Source of the DNA: a virus
DNA length: 37,005 bases
Virus record (IMG/VR): IMGVR_UViG_3300002835_000507
Location: 1-37,005 of that record
Direction: 5' to 3' (one strand)
Below, piece after piece: positions 14,880-23,362 of this stretch; positions within the stretch are counted from its first letter, which is position 1; every line of letters begins with the position of its first letter. The notes beneath the pieces are model-generated. The model made no database searches. It was not told the origin of the DNA and was given only the letters and a program-made list of their open reading frames with translations. The position numbers were made by a program, and so were the translations under genes.

Positions 14880-16987
14880 AACTGGGCTCCTGTCATTTGT
14901 TCGAGTGCGGCTTGGGCTTGCGCTGGTGCACCAGGTGGCAGGCTCGGAAGGCGCGGTTCATTAGGCATCTGTTCAGGTGGTGCTGATGGGTTGCTGAGCT
15001 GTGGTGGTGGTGTGACCCCTCCTTGTGGCTGCTGTTGTGGCGGCATCTGTGGTTGCATCTGCATGGGCTGCATACCTTCTTGCATGGGCTGCTGTTGTTC
15101 TTGCAAAAGGGTCATGTTGTTAGGTGGCGGTGGTGGCTGCTGCCCTGTGATCATAAGAAGGGCTGCATCGGCTGTACGCCACAGGTTCAGGTGCTCCTGA
15201 ATATGGGTCAGCACCTGGGTCACAAAGTTGGGGTCTTTTCTTGCGTCAGGGTCTGCGATGATGCCCTTATGCTCCACGATGTGTGCTGCATGGTTGTCTG
15301 TGATCAAAGCGATGACAGGCTCACCGCGACGCAACGCCTCATTCTCTGCCCTGATGTTGAGGTTTTCATGGTCCACACCCTCGGTGGCCTGATCAAGCTG
15401 CCCTGTCTGCAGTACGGTCATATACTGCCTAGCGTTTTCGATCATGCCCCGCTCCATGAGCTGGTTAGCAATCTCGATCTTACCGGCTGCAGTCTTGCTA
15501 AGGGCTGACACGGGCTCAATGGTCACGCGGTTGATAAGTGACAGGTCATCACTTGAAAACTCTTGCTGCAAGGGTCTGTTGGCGATGCCGATGATGGCAG
15601 CCACGCGCTTGGTCTGTGAGAAGTCACGGAGCTGGTTGATGATGGCCATGCACACACGTTCCATGGTGGTGATAAGAGACGCCTCAAGCATGGAGCTGAA
15701 CTGCACAGACTGCGACACAACAAGGGCAAGGGCTGATCCTGACTTGAGGTTGGCCTCTGGGTTACCCCTGACAGTGGAGCTAATCCCTGACAGCGTTTCC
15801 ATTTCACCGATGACTGTGCTACGAAAGTTGAAAATCTCAGGAGCAGTGGCGGTCAGTTGGAGGGCTTGGGGCATCTCGTTGCTCGAGATGTGCTTCATAC
15901 CCCCTGTAAGGTCCTTGATGCTGAGGTCATCGCCTTTTTGTGTCCAGACGTTCTGCACACCGTTGGTTGCTTGGTTGGTCATGATTGTAGAGGTCAGGAT
16001 ATCTAGGGCCTGCTGTGGCCCAAGGAGCTCCACTGCAGGGCTGTAGCCGTATGGTGTTCCAATGAGTCTGTCTGGTGAACATTGGTACAACGGGATCTCT
16101 CTGTATGGTATGGGTCCGTCAAAGAGGACCACTTCACCCGTGAAGCTAATCATGCGTCCGTCTGGGAGGGCATCGGTTGGCTTATGGTAAAAGACCCAGG
16201 TTACAACGTAGTCACCGGCTGATGAGTTGTTGAGCCCCTTCCTCAGACTGAAGTTGAACGATTCAAAGTCCTCGTAGTCAAACGAGTCCCTTGTCTCTCC
16301 TAGGATCTTGTCAGCCATCTCAGGGTAACGGGCAGCAAGCGCCCATTTGTTTTCGTACTTGCGGCAACACAGCCAATCGTGCTGCTGTTCTTTGAGGCTG
16401 ATATCACGCACCACATCGGTGATCGTGAGCACAGAGAACTCCAGATCCCCTTCTCTAATAGGAGCTCCTGTCTCTGGCTGCACAGCGATGACCTCACCAC
16501 CTTCAGGGTCCCAAGGGCAATGGATCCAGCCTTCCAAGAGCACGAGGCCATTTTCCACAGCCTCAGCAAACTTGCGCGTTAAGCCCTTCTCTCTGGTGTA
16601 GTAGTCCAGGATGCCGTTACCAAGGTAAGCCTGTGTCTGGCTCTTGTGGTCACTGTTGGTTGACCTGCAGAGGAATGAGTGACGGTTACTGGTGGCAAGC
16701 TGCAAGGTGTGCTTGAGGAGGTTTCTGAAGTGGTTGGTCTTGAAATTGACAACCTCCCCTTGCTTGCCGCCCCTACTGAGTCTTGAGCTTTCAAACAGCA
16801 GGCCAGAGCCACCACGGTCCTTGAGGTCACCACCGTAGTAAGCGGCATAGGACTTCTGGATTAGGTAGAAGAGCTCTGTATCTCTGATGTCATCGTAAAA
16901 GTCCCTGATACGCTGGTGCACCTCTTGGAGAAAATCCTGTGCTGGTGCCCCTGCCCAATAGCTGTCTCTGTTCTCTTTGATCCTCAT
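14876..16987 (-). CDS. Portal protein
   Basis: A 703-residue portal of podovirus type, forming the dodecameric DNA entry pore. A helical wing region, the conserved stretch SPDRLIGTPYGYSPAVELLGPQQALD (only the Pro/Gly-rich core is diagnostic) and a long helical stem lie in the expected order. The last 85 residues are a Pro/Gln/Met-rich tail. The ATGA overlap with terminase and scaffold places it in the packaging block. The size is close to the P22-type class and larger than T7-type portals. Confidence 0.9.
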   Translation of the reverse strand: MRIKENRDSYWAGAPAQDFLQEVHQRIRDFYDDIRDTELFYLIQKSYAAYYGGDLKDRGGSGLLFESSRLSRGGKQGEVVNFKTNHFRNLLKHTLQLATSNRHSFLCRSTNSDHKSQTQAYLGNGILDYYTREKGLTRKFAEAVENGLVLLEGWIHCPWDPEGGEVIAVQPETGAPIREGDLEFSVLTITDVVRDISLKEQQHDWLCCRKYENKWALAARYPEMADKILGETRDSFDYEDFESFNFSLRKGLNNSSAGDYVVTWVFYHKPTDALPDGRMISFTGEVVLFDGPIPYREIPLYQCSPDRLIGTPYGYSPAVELLGPQQALDILTSTIMTNQATNGVQNVWTQKGDDLSIKDLTGGMKHISSNEMPQALQLTATAPEIFNFRSTVIGEMETLSGISSTVRGNPEANLKSGSALALVVSQSVQFSSMLEASLITTMERVCMAIINQLRDFSQTKRVAAIIGIANRPLQQEFSSDDLSLINRVTIEPVSALSKTAAGKIEIANQLMERGMIENARQYMTVLQTGQLDQATEGVDHENLNIRAENEALRRGEPVIALITDNHAAHIVEHKGIIADPDARKDPNFVTQVLTHIQEHLNLWRTADAALLMITGQQPPPPPNNMTLLQEQQQPMQEGMQPMQMQPQMPPQQQPQGGVTPPPQLSNPSAPPEQMPNEPRLPSLPPGAPAQAQAALEQMTGAQL

Positions 16988-18405
16988 GGCAAAAGCATCC
17001 TTTCAATCGATGAGGTTTCTTTATGGCTCATATCGACGTAGTGCGTGTCCTTATGCACCCGCCACCTGTCTGGATAAGGGTTGTCCGTCCTCTGGTGTCT
17101 CAGAAAATAAATGAGCGCTGCTATCATATCACAATGCCCTAGGGCTTCGGTACGGGCAAAGTCTGTCCGTGTCTTGTTGAACTGGCCGTAGTTGAGGGCT
17201 GCAATAAGATTGACGCATCTTTCGTGGATCTCTATTTCGTCTTTCTTAAAGATCGTCCGTGTGTAGTTGACACCAGCCTCAAAGCTGCCCTGCTTCTTTT
17301 TGGGACTAAAGGCATAGAGACCAAGGTTAGCAAGGTCCACACGCACTTGTCCCGGCGTGTCAGCGACGATGCTGTGCTCGTGGTCTTGGGGGACTTGTTC
17401 TATGAGCTTGTGGACCATAGGGACAAGGTCCTTGCTTGCGGTGTTGACTGGCAAGAGAAGCTCGTCAACGATGACATGCTTAGCCTTTGCAAAGTCATAA
17501 TAGCCTATCAGGATGCCGTGCTTGTCCTTGATGCCACCTTGGTCAAGGGACAAGGTCCAATGGGCTCTGTCTGGTATTTTGATCTCTTGCACCACATGCC
17601 GAGGCTCGAACTCTGGTACCACCGTGAGCACCGTAGAACGCACAAGCTCCACAAGGTACTCTCTGCGCCAATCCTCTTCTGTTAGGCACCTGTCCCTAGC
17701 CTCTTTGATCTGCTCAGCGGTCAGTTGCGGATTGTCGTGTATAGTAAATCTAGCAAGGGCACCTTGCAGGGCAAGTTTAGGAATGAGGTCCGCGTGCACT
17801 GAGTGGTTGAGGTCTTTGGAGGGTGTGGTGATGTGGACCATGCGCCAACTCTTTGACCGTAGCAGCATGGGGCCAATGACTGAGCTGATGGCGTAGCGGA
17901 ACTGGTCAGAGGAGCAGGCTGCAGCCCCCTCCTCAATGAGCACAAGGTTGCAGTTGCGACCGCGTGTGGCGTCTGGTTCTTCAAGGGAGCCAATGCGTAG
18001 TTGTGACTCGTTGGTCAGGAACCACCGTCGTTCGGTCTTGTGGCGGAGCAGCCACCCTTGGGGCGCTAGCCTTTGGATGACACTCAGGTTGTCGTTGACG
18101 ATGTCCATGGCATCCTTGTTGGTGCCAGCAAAGATGTAGGCTTTGGTGCGGGGGTTCTTCTGCAGATAGGTCAGGGCATAGACGAGTCCAAAGAAGCTCT
18201 TGCCAAACTGCCTTGAGCACAGAACAAGGAACTCCTTGGAGCCACTACCTTCAATGGTCCGTGCTATCTTGCGTTGTCCGTCATGGAGCATGAAGTGCAA
18301 CTCACCACGACGAAAGAGCTCATGGACACCTGCTGCTAGTTTGGGGTTTGCCCCCATGCGGATCTCAAGGCTGAGCAGAAACTCCGGATCGTTAGCCGGG
18401 TTCAT
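16984..18405 (-). CDS. Terminase large subunit
   Basis: DNA-packaging motor ATPase and nuclease of 473 residues. Residues 63-70 (CSRQFGKS) are the Walker A variant of terminases, and LVLIEE (154-159) is Walker B with its catalytic Glu. The RNase H-like nuclease half has Asp288 (SLDQGG), Asp349 (IVADTP) and Asp426 (GHCDMIAAL). ATG 18405 is chosen because it overlaps the end of the small-subunit gene by 14 bases and has GGGA upstream; the longer frame to 18468 is an antisense-like extension. It overlaps the portal start as ATGA. Confidence 0.95.
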   Translation of the reverse strand: MNPANDPEFLLSLEIRMGANPKLAAGVHELFRRGELHFMLHDGQRKIARTIEGSGSKEFLVLCSRQFGKSFFGLVYALTYLQKNPRTKAYIFAGTNKDAMDIVNDNLSVIQRLAPQGWLLRHKTERRWFLTNESQLRIGSLEEPDATRGRNCNLVLIEEGAAACSSDQFRYAISSVIGPMLLRSKSWRMVHITTPSKDLNHSVHADLIPKLALQGALARFTIHDNPQLTAEQIKEARDRCLTEEDWRREYLVELVRSTVLTVVPEFEPRHVVQEIKIPDRAHWTLSLDQGGIKDKHGILIGYYDFAKAKHVIVDELLLPVNTASKDLVPMVHKLIEQVPQDHEHSIVADTPGQVRVDLANLGLYAFSPKKKQGSFEAGVNYTRTIFKKDEIEIHERCVNLIAALNYGQFNKTRTDFARTEALGHCDMIAALIYFLRHQRTDNPYPDRWRVHKDTHYVDMSHKETSSIERMLLP

Positions 18406-18697
18406 GACTATCCCAATCAGAGAATATGGTCTCTTGTATGATCTGGCCTGTTGGCTTGCGGGCTGCATCTGCTAGCCACTTGTCTGAGGGCTTGATCTCG
18501 ACTTGCTTGGGCTCCATGTACTTAAGCAGAGACTCCCACCCCTTGAGGCGGTCTCTGTCTTGGAGCTCCCCCATGCGCAGTAGGGCTACAATCTCAGCAG
18601 CAGGGTTGACCTTGAGCTCCGCTAAGATTTCTCGGACAGTCTTGGGCTGCTCTTCGAGGACCTCAGGAGTCTTTGGCTCGTCACTTTGTCCAGCCAA
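18392..18697 (-). CDS. Probable terminase small subunit
   Basis: A 101-residue protein just upstream of the large terminase. The core TVREILAELKVNPAAEIVALL, then RDRLKGWESLLKYMEPKQVEI, matches a common small-terminase-like pattern of a helix, an LxxNP turn, and a helix ending in YxxPKxxxI. No separate DNA-binding HTH is obvious. Position and pattern support the call. Confidence 0.72.
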   Translation of the reverse strand: MAGQSDEPKTPEVLEEQPKTVREILAELKVNPAAEIVALLRMGELQDRDRLKGWESLLKYMEPKQVEIKPSDKWLADAARKPTGQIIQETIFSDWDSHEPG

Positions 18698-18890
18698 GGG
18701 ACACCTTCATGCTGTTGATCTCGTCCTTGAGGGTGTGGAGGGCTTTGGTCTCACGGTGCATAGCATCAAGCCTGGCTATCATTTCAGCGTTGACCTTGCG
18801 GGTCTGTTCAAGCTCTTTCCTTGGCACAGACAGCCACATCCACAAGGCGACTAGGACAGTGACGCAGACAATGGCAACCTCTGCGATCAT
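18681..18890 (-). CDS. Small membrane protein with coiled coil (69 aa)
   Basis: One N-terminal membrane helix (residues about 3-22, AEVAIVCVTVLVALWMWLSV) is followed by a charged coiled coil to residue 60. The layout resembles an inner-membrane spanin or a small accessory membrane protein. Its location among packaging genes rather than beside the lysin is odd for a spanin. It overlaps both neighbours by a few bases. Confidence 0.7.
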   Translation of the reverse strand: MIAEVAIVCVTVLVALWMWLSVPRKELEQTRKVNAEMIARLDAMHRETKALHTLKDEINSMKVSLGWTK

Positions 18891-19102
18891 TTTAGGAACA
18901 CCTCGTTGTAAATCTGTTCTCTAACCTTGCCCTCAATGACGGCAAAGATGTCCTCAGACAAAGTAACCCATGTGTTACCGTCTAGCCTTGACAGCTTTAC
19001 CTCTCCCGCTCCCACCCGCTGCAGCCCTAGCACGAGGTTTGGCCTTGGCTGCTGCTCGGGTTGGCTTGGTGATACGGTCTTCGATTTCTTTTCTAGTGGC
19101 AT
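18887..19102 (-). CDS. Hypothetical protein read in long overlap with its upstream gene (71 aa)
   Basis: Ends VTLSEDIFAVIEGKVREQIYNEVFLK. ATG 19102 has a perfect AAGGAG seven bases upstream, so the first 43 codons (18975-19102) overlap the 3' end of the upstream gene in another frame. The overlapped part is Lys/Pro/Gln-rich and the unique part is an acidic helix. A shorter start at GTG 19015 has no ribosome site. Function unknown. Confidence 0.65.
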   Translation of the reverse strand: MPLEKKSKTVSPSQPEQQPRPNLVLGLQRVGAGEVKLSRLDGNTWVTLSEDIFAVIEGKVREQIYNEVFLK

Positions 19103-19415
19103 CGATGCGCTCCTTGGATTTGACCCTGTTTTGCATAGCGTCTGCTAGTTTGTTCTCAGCCATCTGCCTCATTTTGATGACAACAGCAGACTCTAAGGCT
19201 TGGAGCCTCGATAGGGAGACTTCGAGCATAACGCCAATCTCGTCTGTCATGTAGTGCGGGTTGTTCAAGAACCAGAAGGCTAGGTCATCGATGTCCGCGA
19301 TGGTCTCTTGCACAAACTTGTGCTTTTCAGAAAGGTCTTTCACTCTTTGCTCCTTGGCTGCATGTGGCCACAGGTCAAGACTGCCTAATGGTGAGTCTTG
19401 TATCAAGAGTATCAC
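18975..19415 (-). CDS. Hypothetical protein with basic Ala/Lys/Arg tail (146 aa)
   Basis: Starts at GTG 19415, overlapping the previous stop (GTGA). Residues 20-105 are helical with coiled-coil character; the last 30 are a histone-like tail (KPTRAAAKAKPRARAAAGG and onward). The tail could bind DNA. It lies between ejection-type proteins and terminase, so a virion or packaging role is possible but unproven. Confidence 0.72.
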   Translation of the reverse strand: MILLIQDSPLGSLDLWPHAAKEQRVKDLSEKHKFVQETIADIDDLAFWFLNNPHYMTDEIGVMLEVSLSRLQALESAVVIKMRQMAENKLADAMQNRVKSKERIDATRKEIEDRITKPTRAAAKAKPRARAAAGGSGRGKAVKARR

Positions 19416-21100
19416 TGACTTTCTTGCTCGTCCATTTCCTGCATCATACGCCTGTACTCTGGGTCCTTAGCAAACAGTGTGTGGTGCATGACGGCTGCAG
19501 CGTTGCCGCCTTTTTGTGAGGCCCTGTCGAACACAGCCTGATACTGTGGTGGTAGTCTTGGCACACGCTTGCCGAGGTCAACGCCTTTGGGCTTCTTGTC
19601 TTCTTGCTCTTTTACTTGGTCCATAACCTGTGAAGCAGTTGACGCACCAACAAGGGAAGCCATGCGCTGTGCTGCACCGTCAAAGCCATACTGCCTCACA
19701 AGGTCACTAGCCTTACGCAAGAGCACAGCCGATGTGCTTGCTCCGTAGTTGGTGATGGCCTTGTTGGCAGCAATCCCAAGACCAATGCCAGCCATGGCAC
19801 CAGGGCCACCAGTGACAGCGCCAATAGTCGCACCAGCGCCACCGCTAAGAAGGTCCGTTAGGCCAAAGGTCTTGTTAGCTGTCTCTCTGGCTTTAGCTTG
19901 CTCAAGGGCGCTCCTTGCAGACATCAGCCGACTAGCACCGGTTCTTGCCTGCTCATAACGTGACGCAACAGATGGGTCAGCAATCTGAGAGATGACGTCA
20001 TCGATCTGTCTCTTGATGCCGCCCCTGGCTGTGCGGGCAGCTTCAACGGACGCAGCTTCAGACAAGGGGCTCTGAAACTTGCCGCCTTGGTCAAAAGCTC
20101 TCTTGAGCTCTGTGGCCTCTTTGAGACCAATAGTGGACCGCCCCTTAGCTAAATAGACCTCCTCTAGGATGTCTGCCTCTTTGGCTAAGGCATTGGCGTA
20201 GGACCTATTGGAAGCGCCACCCATGTTGATGTAGTCATCAACCTGTTCTCTTAGCTTCTTAACCGTCTCAGAGACGTTGAAAGATTGCGGAGCACCTTCA
20301 TCTAGGGTGTTTAGCAACTTGTCTTGACCAGAGCTGAATTTAGCTAGCTCATCATCAACACGACCCGCTAGAGCCTCCGAGCCCCGCTTGGTGCCAAGTT
20401 TCACTAGACCACGGTCTAGGAGCTCGTTGCCAATATCTTCGGGTGTCATGTTGTAGAGCTTGTTGATGTCGGTCTTAAGGCCACCTGTGGTGCGGTAGGC
20501 TTGTCTTGCTGCAAGGTCTCTTGCGCCTTCTGCTAGTGGCTTGACGGTGTTGGCAGCCGCCTGGAAGGCACCACCAAGAACACCGCCTGCAGCGGCTGAC
20601 TTAGCTGTGTCAACAAGCTGATCCTGAAGCTCCCCTTCTGCAGCCCCAAAGCCCTGGACACCTGCTAGAGCTGCACTAACCTTAGCGCCCTCTGCGATGG
20701 TCTTTGGAGACTTGACAGGCACAGCAAGGCTACTGACCACGTTGCCTGCTAGGTTGGTTGCTGCAAAGGTCGCTGGGTTGTCAGCTTGCGCTTTTTGGTA
20801 GGCTGCTCTCTTGGCGTCTCTTGCCTGTTCGTAGATCTCTTTGAGACTTTGTGTGTCTTCTGCGTCTGATTCTAGTCTCAGGTCAGAGAACGACCCGCCA
20901 GCACCACGGACACCCAGGAGGCTACCGGCTGCCTCTAAGCCACCTGCAATCTCATCGATGTAGTTTTGCGAAAGGCCTTGGATGCCTCCAAGTATCGCGC
21001 TCTCTGCCTGGCTTGTCTCAGGAACAACAGGAGTAGCCCTGTCACGCCATGATGACCTGGGAGCTTCTGTTACAGGTGTCGCCCTATCACGCCAGCTCAT
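19412..21100 (-). CDS. Internal virion / DNA ejection-type protein 1 (562 aa)
   Basis: The N-terminus repeats SWRDRATPV twice (residues 2-10 and 17-25). The rest is mostly helical, with Ala/Gly-rich segments (LLSGGAGATIGAVTGGPGAMAGIG near residue 420) that could insert in membranes, and a charged C-terminus. In podoviruses the large helical proteins between nozzle and terminase are usually ejected into the host to form a conduit. No lytic domain is evident. ATGA overlap joins it to the gene at 21097. Confidence 0.72.
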   Translation of the reverse strand: MSWRDRATPVTEAPRSSWRDRATPVVPETSQAESAILGGIQGLSQNYIDEIAGGLEAAGSLLGVRGAGGSFSDLRLESDAEDTQSLKEIYEQARDAKRAAYQKAQADNPATFAATNLAGNVVSSLAVPVKSPKTIAEGAKVSAALAGVQGFGAAEGELQDQLVDTAKSAAAGGVLGGAFQAAANTVKPLAEGARDLAARQAYRTTGGLKTDINKLYNMTPEDIGNELLDRGLVKLGTKRGSEALAGRVDDELAKFSSGQDKLLNTLDEGAPQSFNVSETVKKLREQVDDYINMGGASNRSYANALAKEADILEEVYLAKGRSTIGLKEATELKRAFDQGGKFQSPLSEAASVEAARTARGGIKRQIDDVISQIADPSVASRYEQARTGASRLMSARSALEQAKARETANKTFGLTDLLSGGAGATIGAVTGGPGAMAGIGLGIAANKAITNYGASTSAVLLRKASDLVRQYGFDGAAQRMASLVGASTASQVMDQVKEQEDKKPKGVDLGKRVPRLPPQYQAVFDRASQKGGNAAAVMHHTLFAKDPEYRRMMQEMDEQESQ

Positions 21101-22194
21101 GGCAACCTCCTGAAGCCCTCAGCGGCTGCCTCTGCCTCATCTGCGGGGTCAATCTCTAGCGTCTCTGTTCCGTTGGAGACACGGATCTTAGATGGCTGAT
21201 TGCCACCGCTAATGCTTGAGGCAAAGTCAACGCCCTGCCTATTGCGGTACTCTTGGATGATTTCAGGCTTGAATCCTGCTTCAATGTTCTTGATGACCTG
21301 CTGAAGTCTAGCCTTGTATTGTGCAATACCTTTGCGCAACTGGTCGTCTGACTTCCAAGAGCCTTCACCGAACTCTCTTTTGAGCCTGTTAAGCTCTTGG
21401 TCTGTGACAGCAGCACCCGACCTGTCTTTGAGCTCGATGTTGAACATCTGAGAGATGGCCTGCCTAACATCTTCGCCCTTCTGAGATACAGCGAAGTCTG
21501 GCAGCATACCGGCCACACGGCCATAGCCTGGGATGTCACCATCTTTAGGCACTAGGGCATCAACATTTTGGATCACTGCTGCAGCCGATGGGACACCAGA
21601 TTTGTCATAGGTGTTGGACAGCTTGTTAACGTCACCCTCGAACCGAGCCTCTTTCTTCTCTGCCACCTTAGTCTCTGCTGCTGTCTGCTTCTCGCGTTGG
21701 CGCTCCTCTAGCGCCATGCGTTTAGCCTCTGCAGCCTCCCTTGCTGCCTGTTCTCTAGTCTTGCGCTGTTCTTGCAAGGACAAGATCTTGTCTGGTGGCA
21801 TAATGGAGTTGAGCTGTGCTGCTGAGAACTTGGACAGGTCACGACCAGGCAGCACCTGCGACGCTATCTCTCTGGTGGTCCTGCTCATCTCACTGTTAGG
21901 GTCATCGTACTCATACTGCATCTTATTCTTGCGCTCAGACTCAGCCTGCTCAGCCTCAAACTTGGCTTGTGCCCTGGCCTCATCTTTAGCCTTGTAGTCG
22001 TCTAGGACCTTTTGCCTGACGGCTTCCTGTTTAAGGCGCTCTTGTTCTAAAGCTCGTTCCTCTCTCTTGTTACCTGCATCTGCTAGGGTCTGGTAAAACT
22101 GGCCACTGTTGCGCTGTGCTCCTCTGGCAACAGCAGGAGCACGCCCGATGTCTTCAAGGGCACTTGCCAAGGCTAGGAACGTGTCGCGGTCCAT
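21097..22194 (-). CDS. Internal virion-type protein 2, long coiled coil (365 aa)
   Basis: Residues about 30-100 and 140-190 are heptad-rich coiled coils (EERALEQERLKQEA, EAKRMALEERQREK). A compact domain at about 215-315 contains IPGYGRVAGMLPDF and REFGEGSWKSDDQLRKGIAQY, a pattern recurring in phage structural proteins of unknown function. Probably a capsid-internal or ejected protein, by composition and position. Confidence 0.7.
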   Translation of the reverse strand: MDRDTFLALASALEDIGRAPAVARGAQRNSGQFYQTLADAGNKREERALEQERLKQEAVRQKVLDDYKAKDEARAQAKFEAEQAESERKNKMQYEYDDPNSEMSRTTREIASQVLPGRDLSKFSAAQLNSIMPPDKILSLQEQRKTREQAAREAAEAKRMALEERQREKQTAAETKVAEKKEARFEGDVNKLSNTYDKSGVPSAAAVIQNVDALVPKDGDIPGYGRVAGMLPDFAVSQKGEDVRQAISQMFNIELKDRSGAAVTDQELNRLKREFGEGSWKSDDQLRKGIAQYKARLQQVIKNIEAGFKPEIIQEYRNRQGVDFASSISGGNQPSKIRVSNGTETLEIDPADEAEAAAEGFRRLP

Positions 22195-22197
22195 GTG

Positions 22198-23352
22198 TTA
22201 CCTCCTCTTTCCTGCCTCAGATGCTGCCATAGCGGGAGCCATGTAGGGAGCTGCAATAGCAGTGCCCGCTTTAAGCACCCCTCCAAAGGTCTCGGCTGCT
22301 GCCTGTTGTTTGCGGTCAGCCTTCTGTCCAAGATAGCCTGCCTGCTGCTGCATACCACTTGATACGCCTTGGGTTTTGTTTAGGTCATTCTCAAAGCCTT
22401 GCTGTGGGATATTGAAGCGGTTGAACTGTTGGGCTTGGTTGCTTGTGTCTGTTCGCCTGCCGTAGACATCTTGAAGGCGGTTGATGTTGCCAGTCTGGAC
22501 GTCAACACCTCTGTTGGCGTTACCTGTGGCAGCTTGCTGTCCTTGACCAGCGTTGAACTGGTTAGTGGCCATCTGGTTGCCGATGTTGAATTGGCCTGTT
22601 TGCATCTGGTTGCCAATGTTGAAGCGCGAGGCGTCGTTAGCGATACCTGTGTTGAATTGGCTGTTTTGCGTGAGGTTGCCTGTGTTAAACTGGTTGATGA
22701 TGTCTTGAGCTTTTGCGATATCGGCTTGCTCGCCAAAGTCTTGTGCTCTGACTTGGCCACCTAGTTGACCACCTTGGATCATAGCCTGTAGGGCTCTGTC
22801 CTGTGCCATGCCAGCAATATCAAGGGAGCCTTGGGCTGCATCCGTTGTGGCAGCTTGACCACTTTGGAGCTGCGCTAGGAGCTCAAGTCCTGAGCCGCCT
22901 TGACCGCGCATCTGCATGTTTTGAAGGATGGCCTCACGACGGCCACGGTCAGCTTGGGCAACAGAGCTTTGAAGCTTGCCTAGGTTGGCCTCATCGGCAA
23001 GGGTCAAGCCCCCGCCTTCAGCGATGCCACTCAGGGCATCCAAGGCACCAAGCTGCGCGTCGCGTAGCCTAGGGTCTGTGGTGATGCCTGCCATCTCGGT
23101 GTCACCTTGGGTGAACACATCGGCAAGCCTAGGGTCCATTTGGTCAACTTGAAGCTGGTCAGGGTCAGCGACGAGGAATGGGTTGACGTCAATGCTCTGG
23201 ACGTCACCGGCGTACTTAAGTTCCTCTGGGGTGAGCTGCTGGAACTCAGGGGATTCTAGGCTTCTGAACTGCTCAACGGAGCCCCTTAGTAGGCGCTCTG
23301 CTTCTGCGTCTTCTGCGTCTGTGTTGCCGCCAAATAGGTCTAGTATGCTCAC
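22198..23352 (-). CDS. Internal virion-type protein 3 with QFN repeats (384 aa)
   Basis: Starts at GTG 23352 with GGGGG upstream. The middle (about 215-290) is Asn/Gln-rich with short imperfect repeats around QFNTGN, RFNIGN, QFNIGN and QFNAG, spaced 10-14 residues. The N-terminus is acidic and the C-terminus is Ala-rich with a possible membrane helix (AGTAIAAPYMAPAMAA). Low-complexity, disordered proteins here are plausible ejection proteins. Confidence 0.7.
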   Translation of the reverse strand: MSILDLFGGNTDAEDAEAERLLRGSVEQFRSLESPEFQQLTPEELKYAGDVQSIDVNPFLVADPDQLQVDQMDPRLADVFTQGDTEMAGITTDPRLRDAQLGALDALSGIAEGGGLTLADEANLGKLQSSVAQADRGRREAILQNMQMRGQGGSGLELLAQLQSGQAATTDAAQGSLDIAGMAQDRALQAMIQGGQLGGQVRAQDFGEQADIAKAQDIINQFNTGNLTQNSQFNTGIANDASRFNIGNQMQTGQFNIGNQMATNQFNAGQGQQAATGNANRGVDVQTGNINRLQDVYGRRTDTSNQAQQFNRFNIPQQGFENDLNKTQGVSSGMQQQAGYLGQKADRKQQAAAETFGGVLKAGTAIAAPYMAPAMAASEAGKRR

Positions 23353-23362
23353 AGTTGCCCCC

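Noticed and set aside
15444-16046. Plus-strand open frame of 200 codons opposite the portal gene
   Set aside because: Antisense shadow with atypical Ser/Arg/Leu composition.
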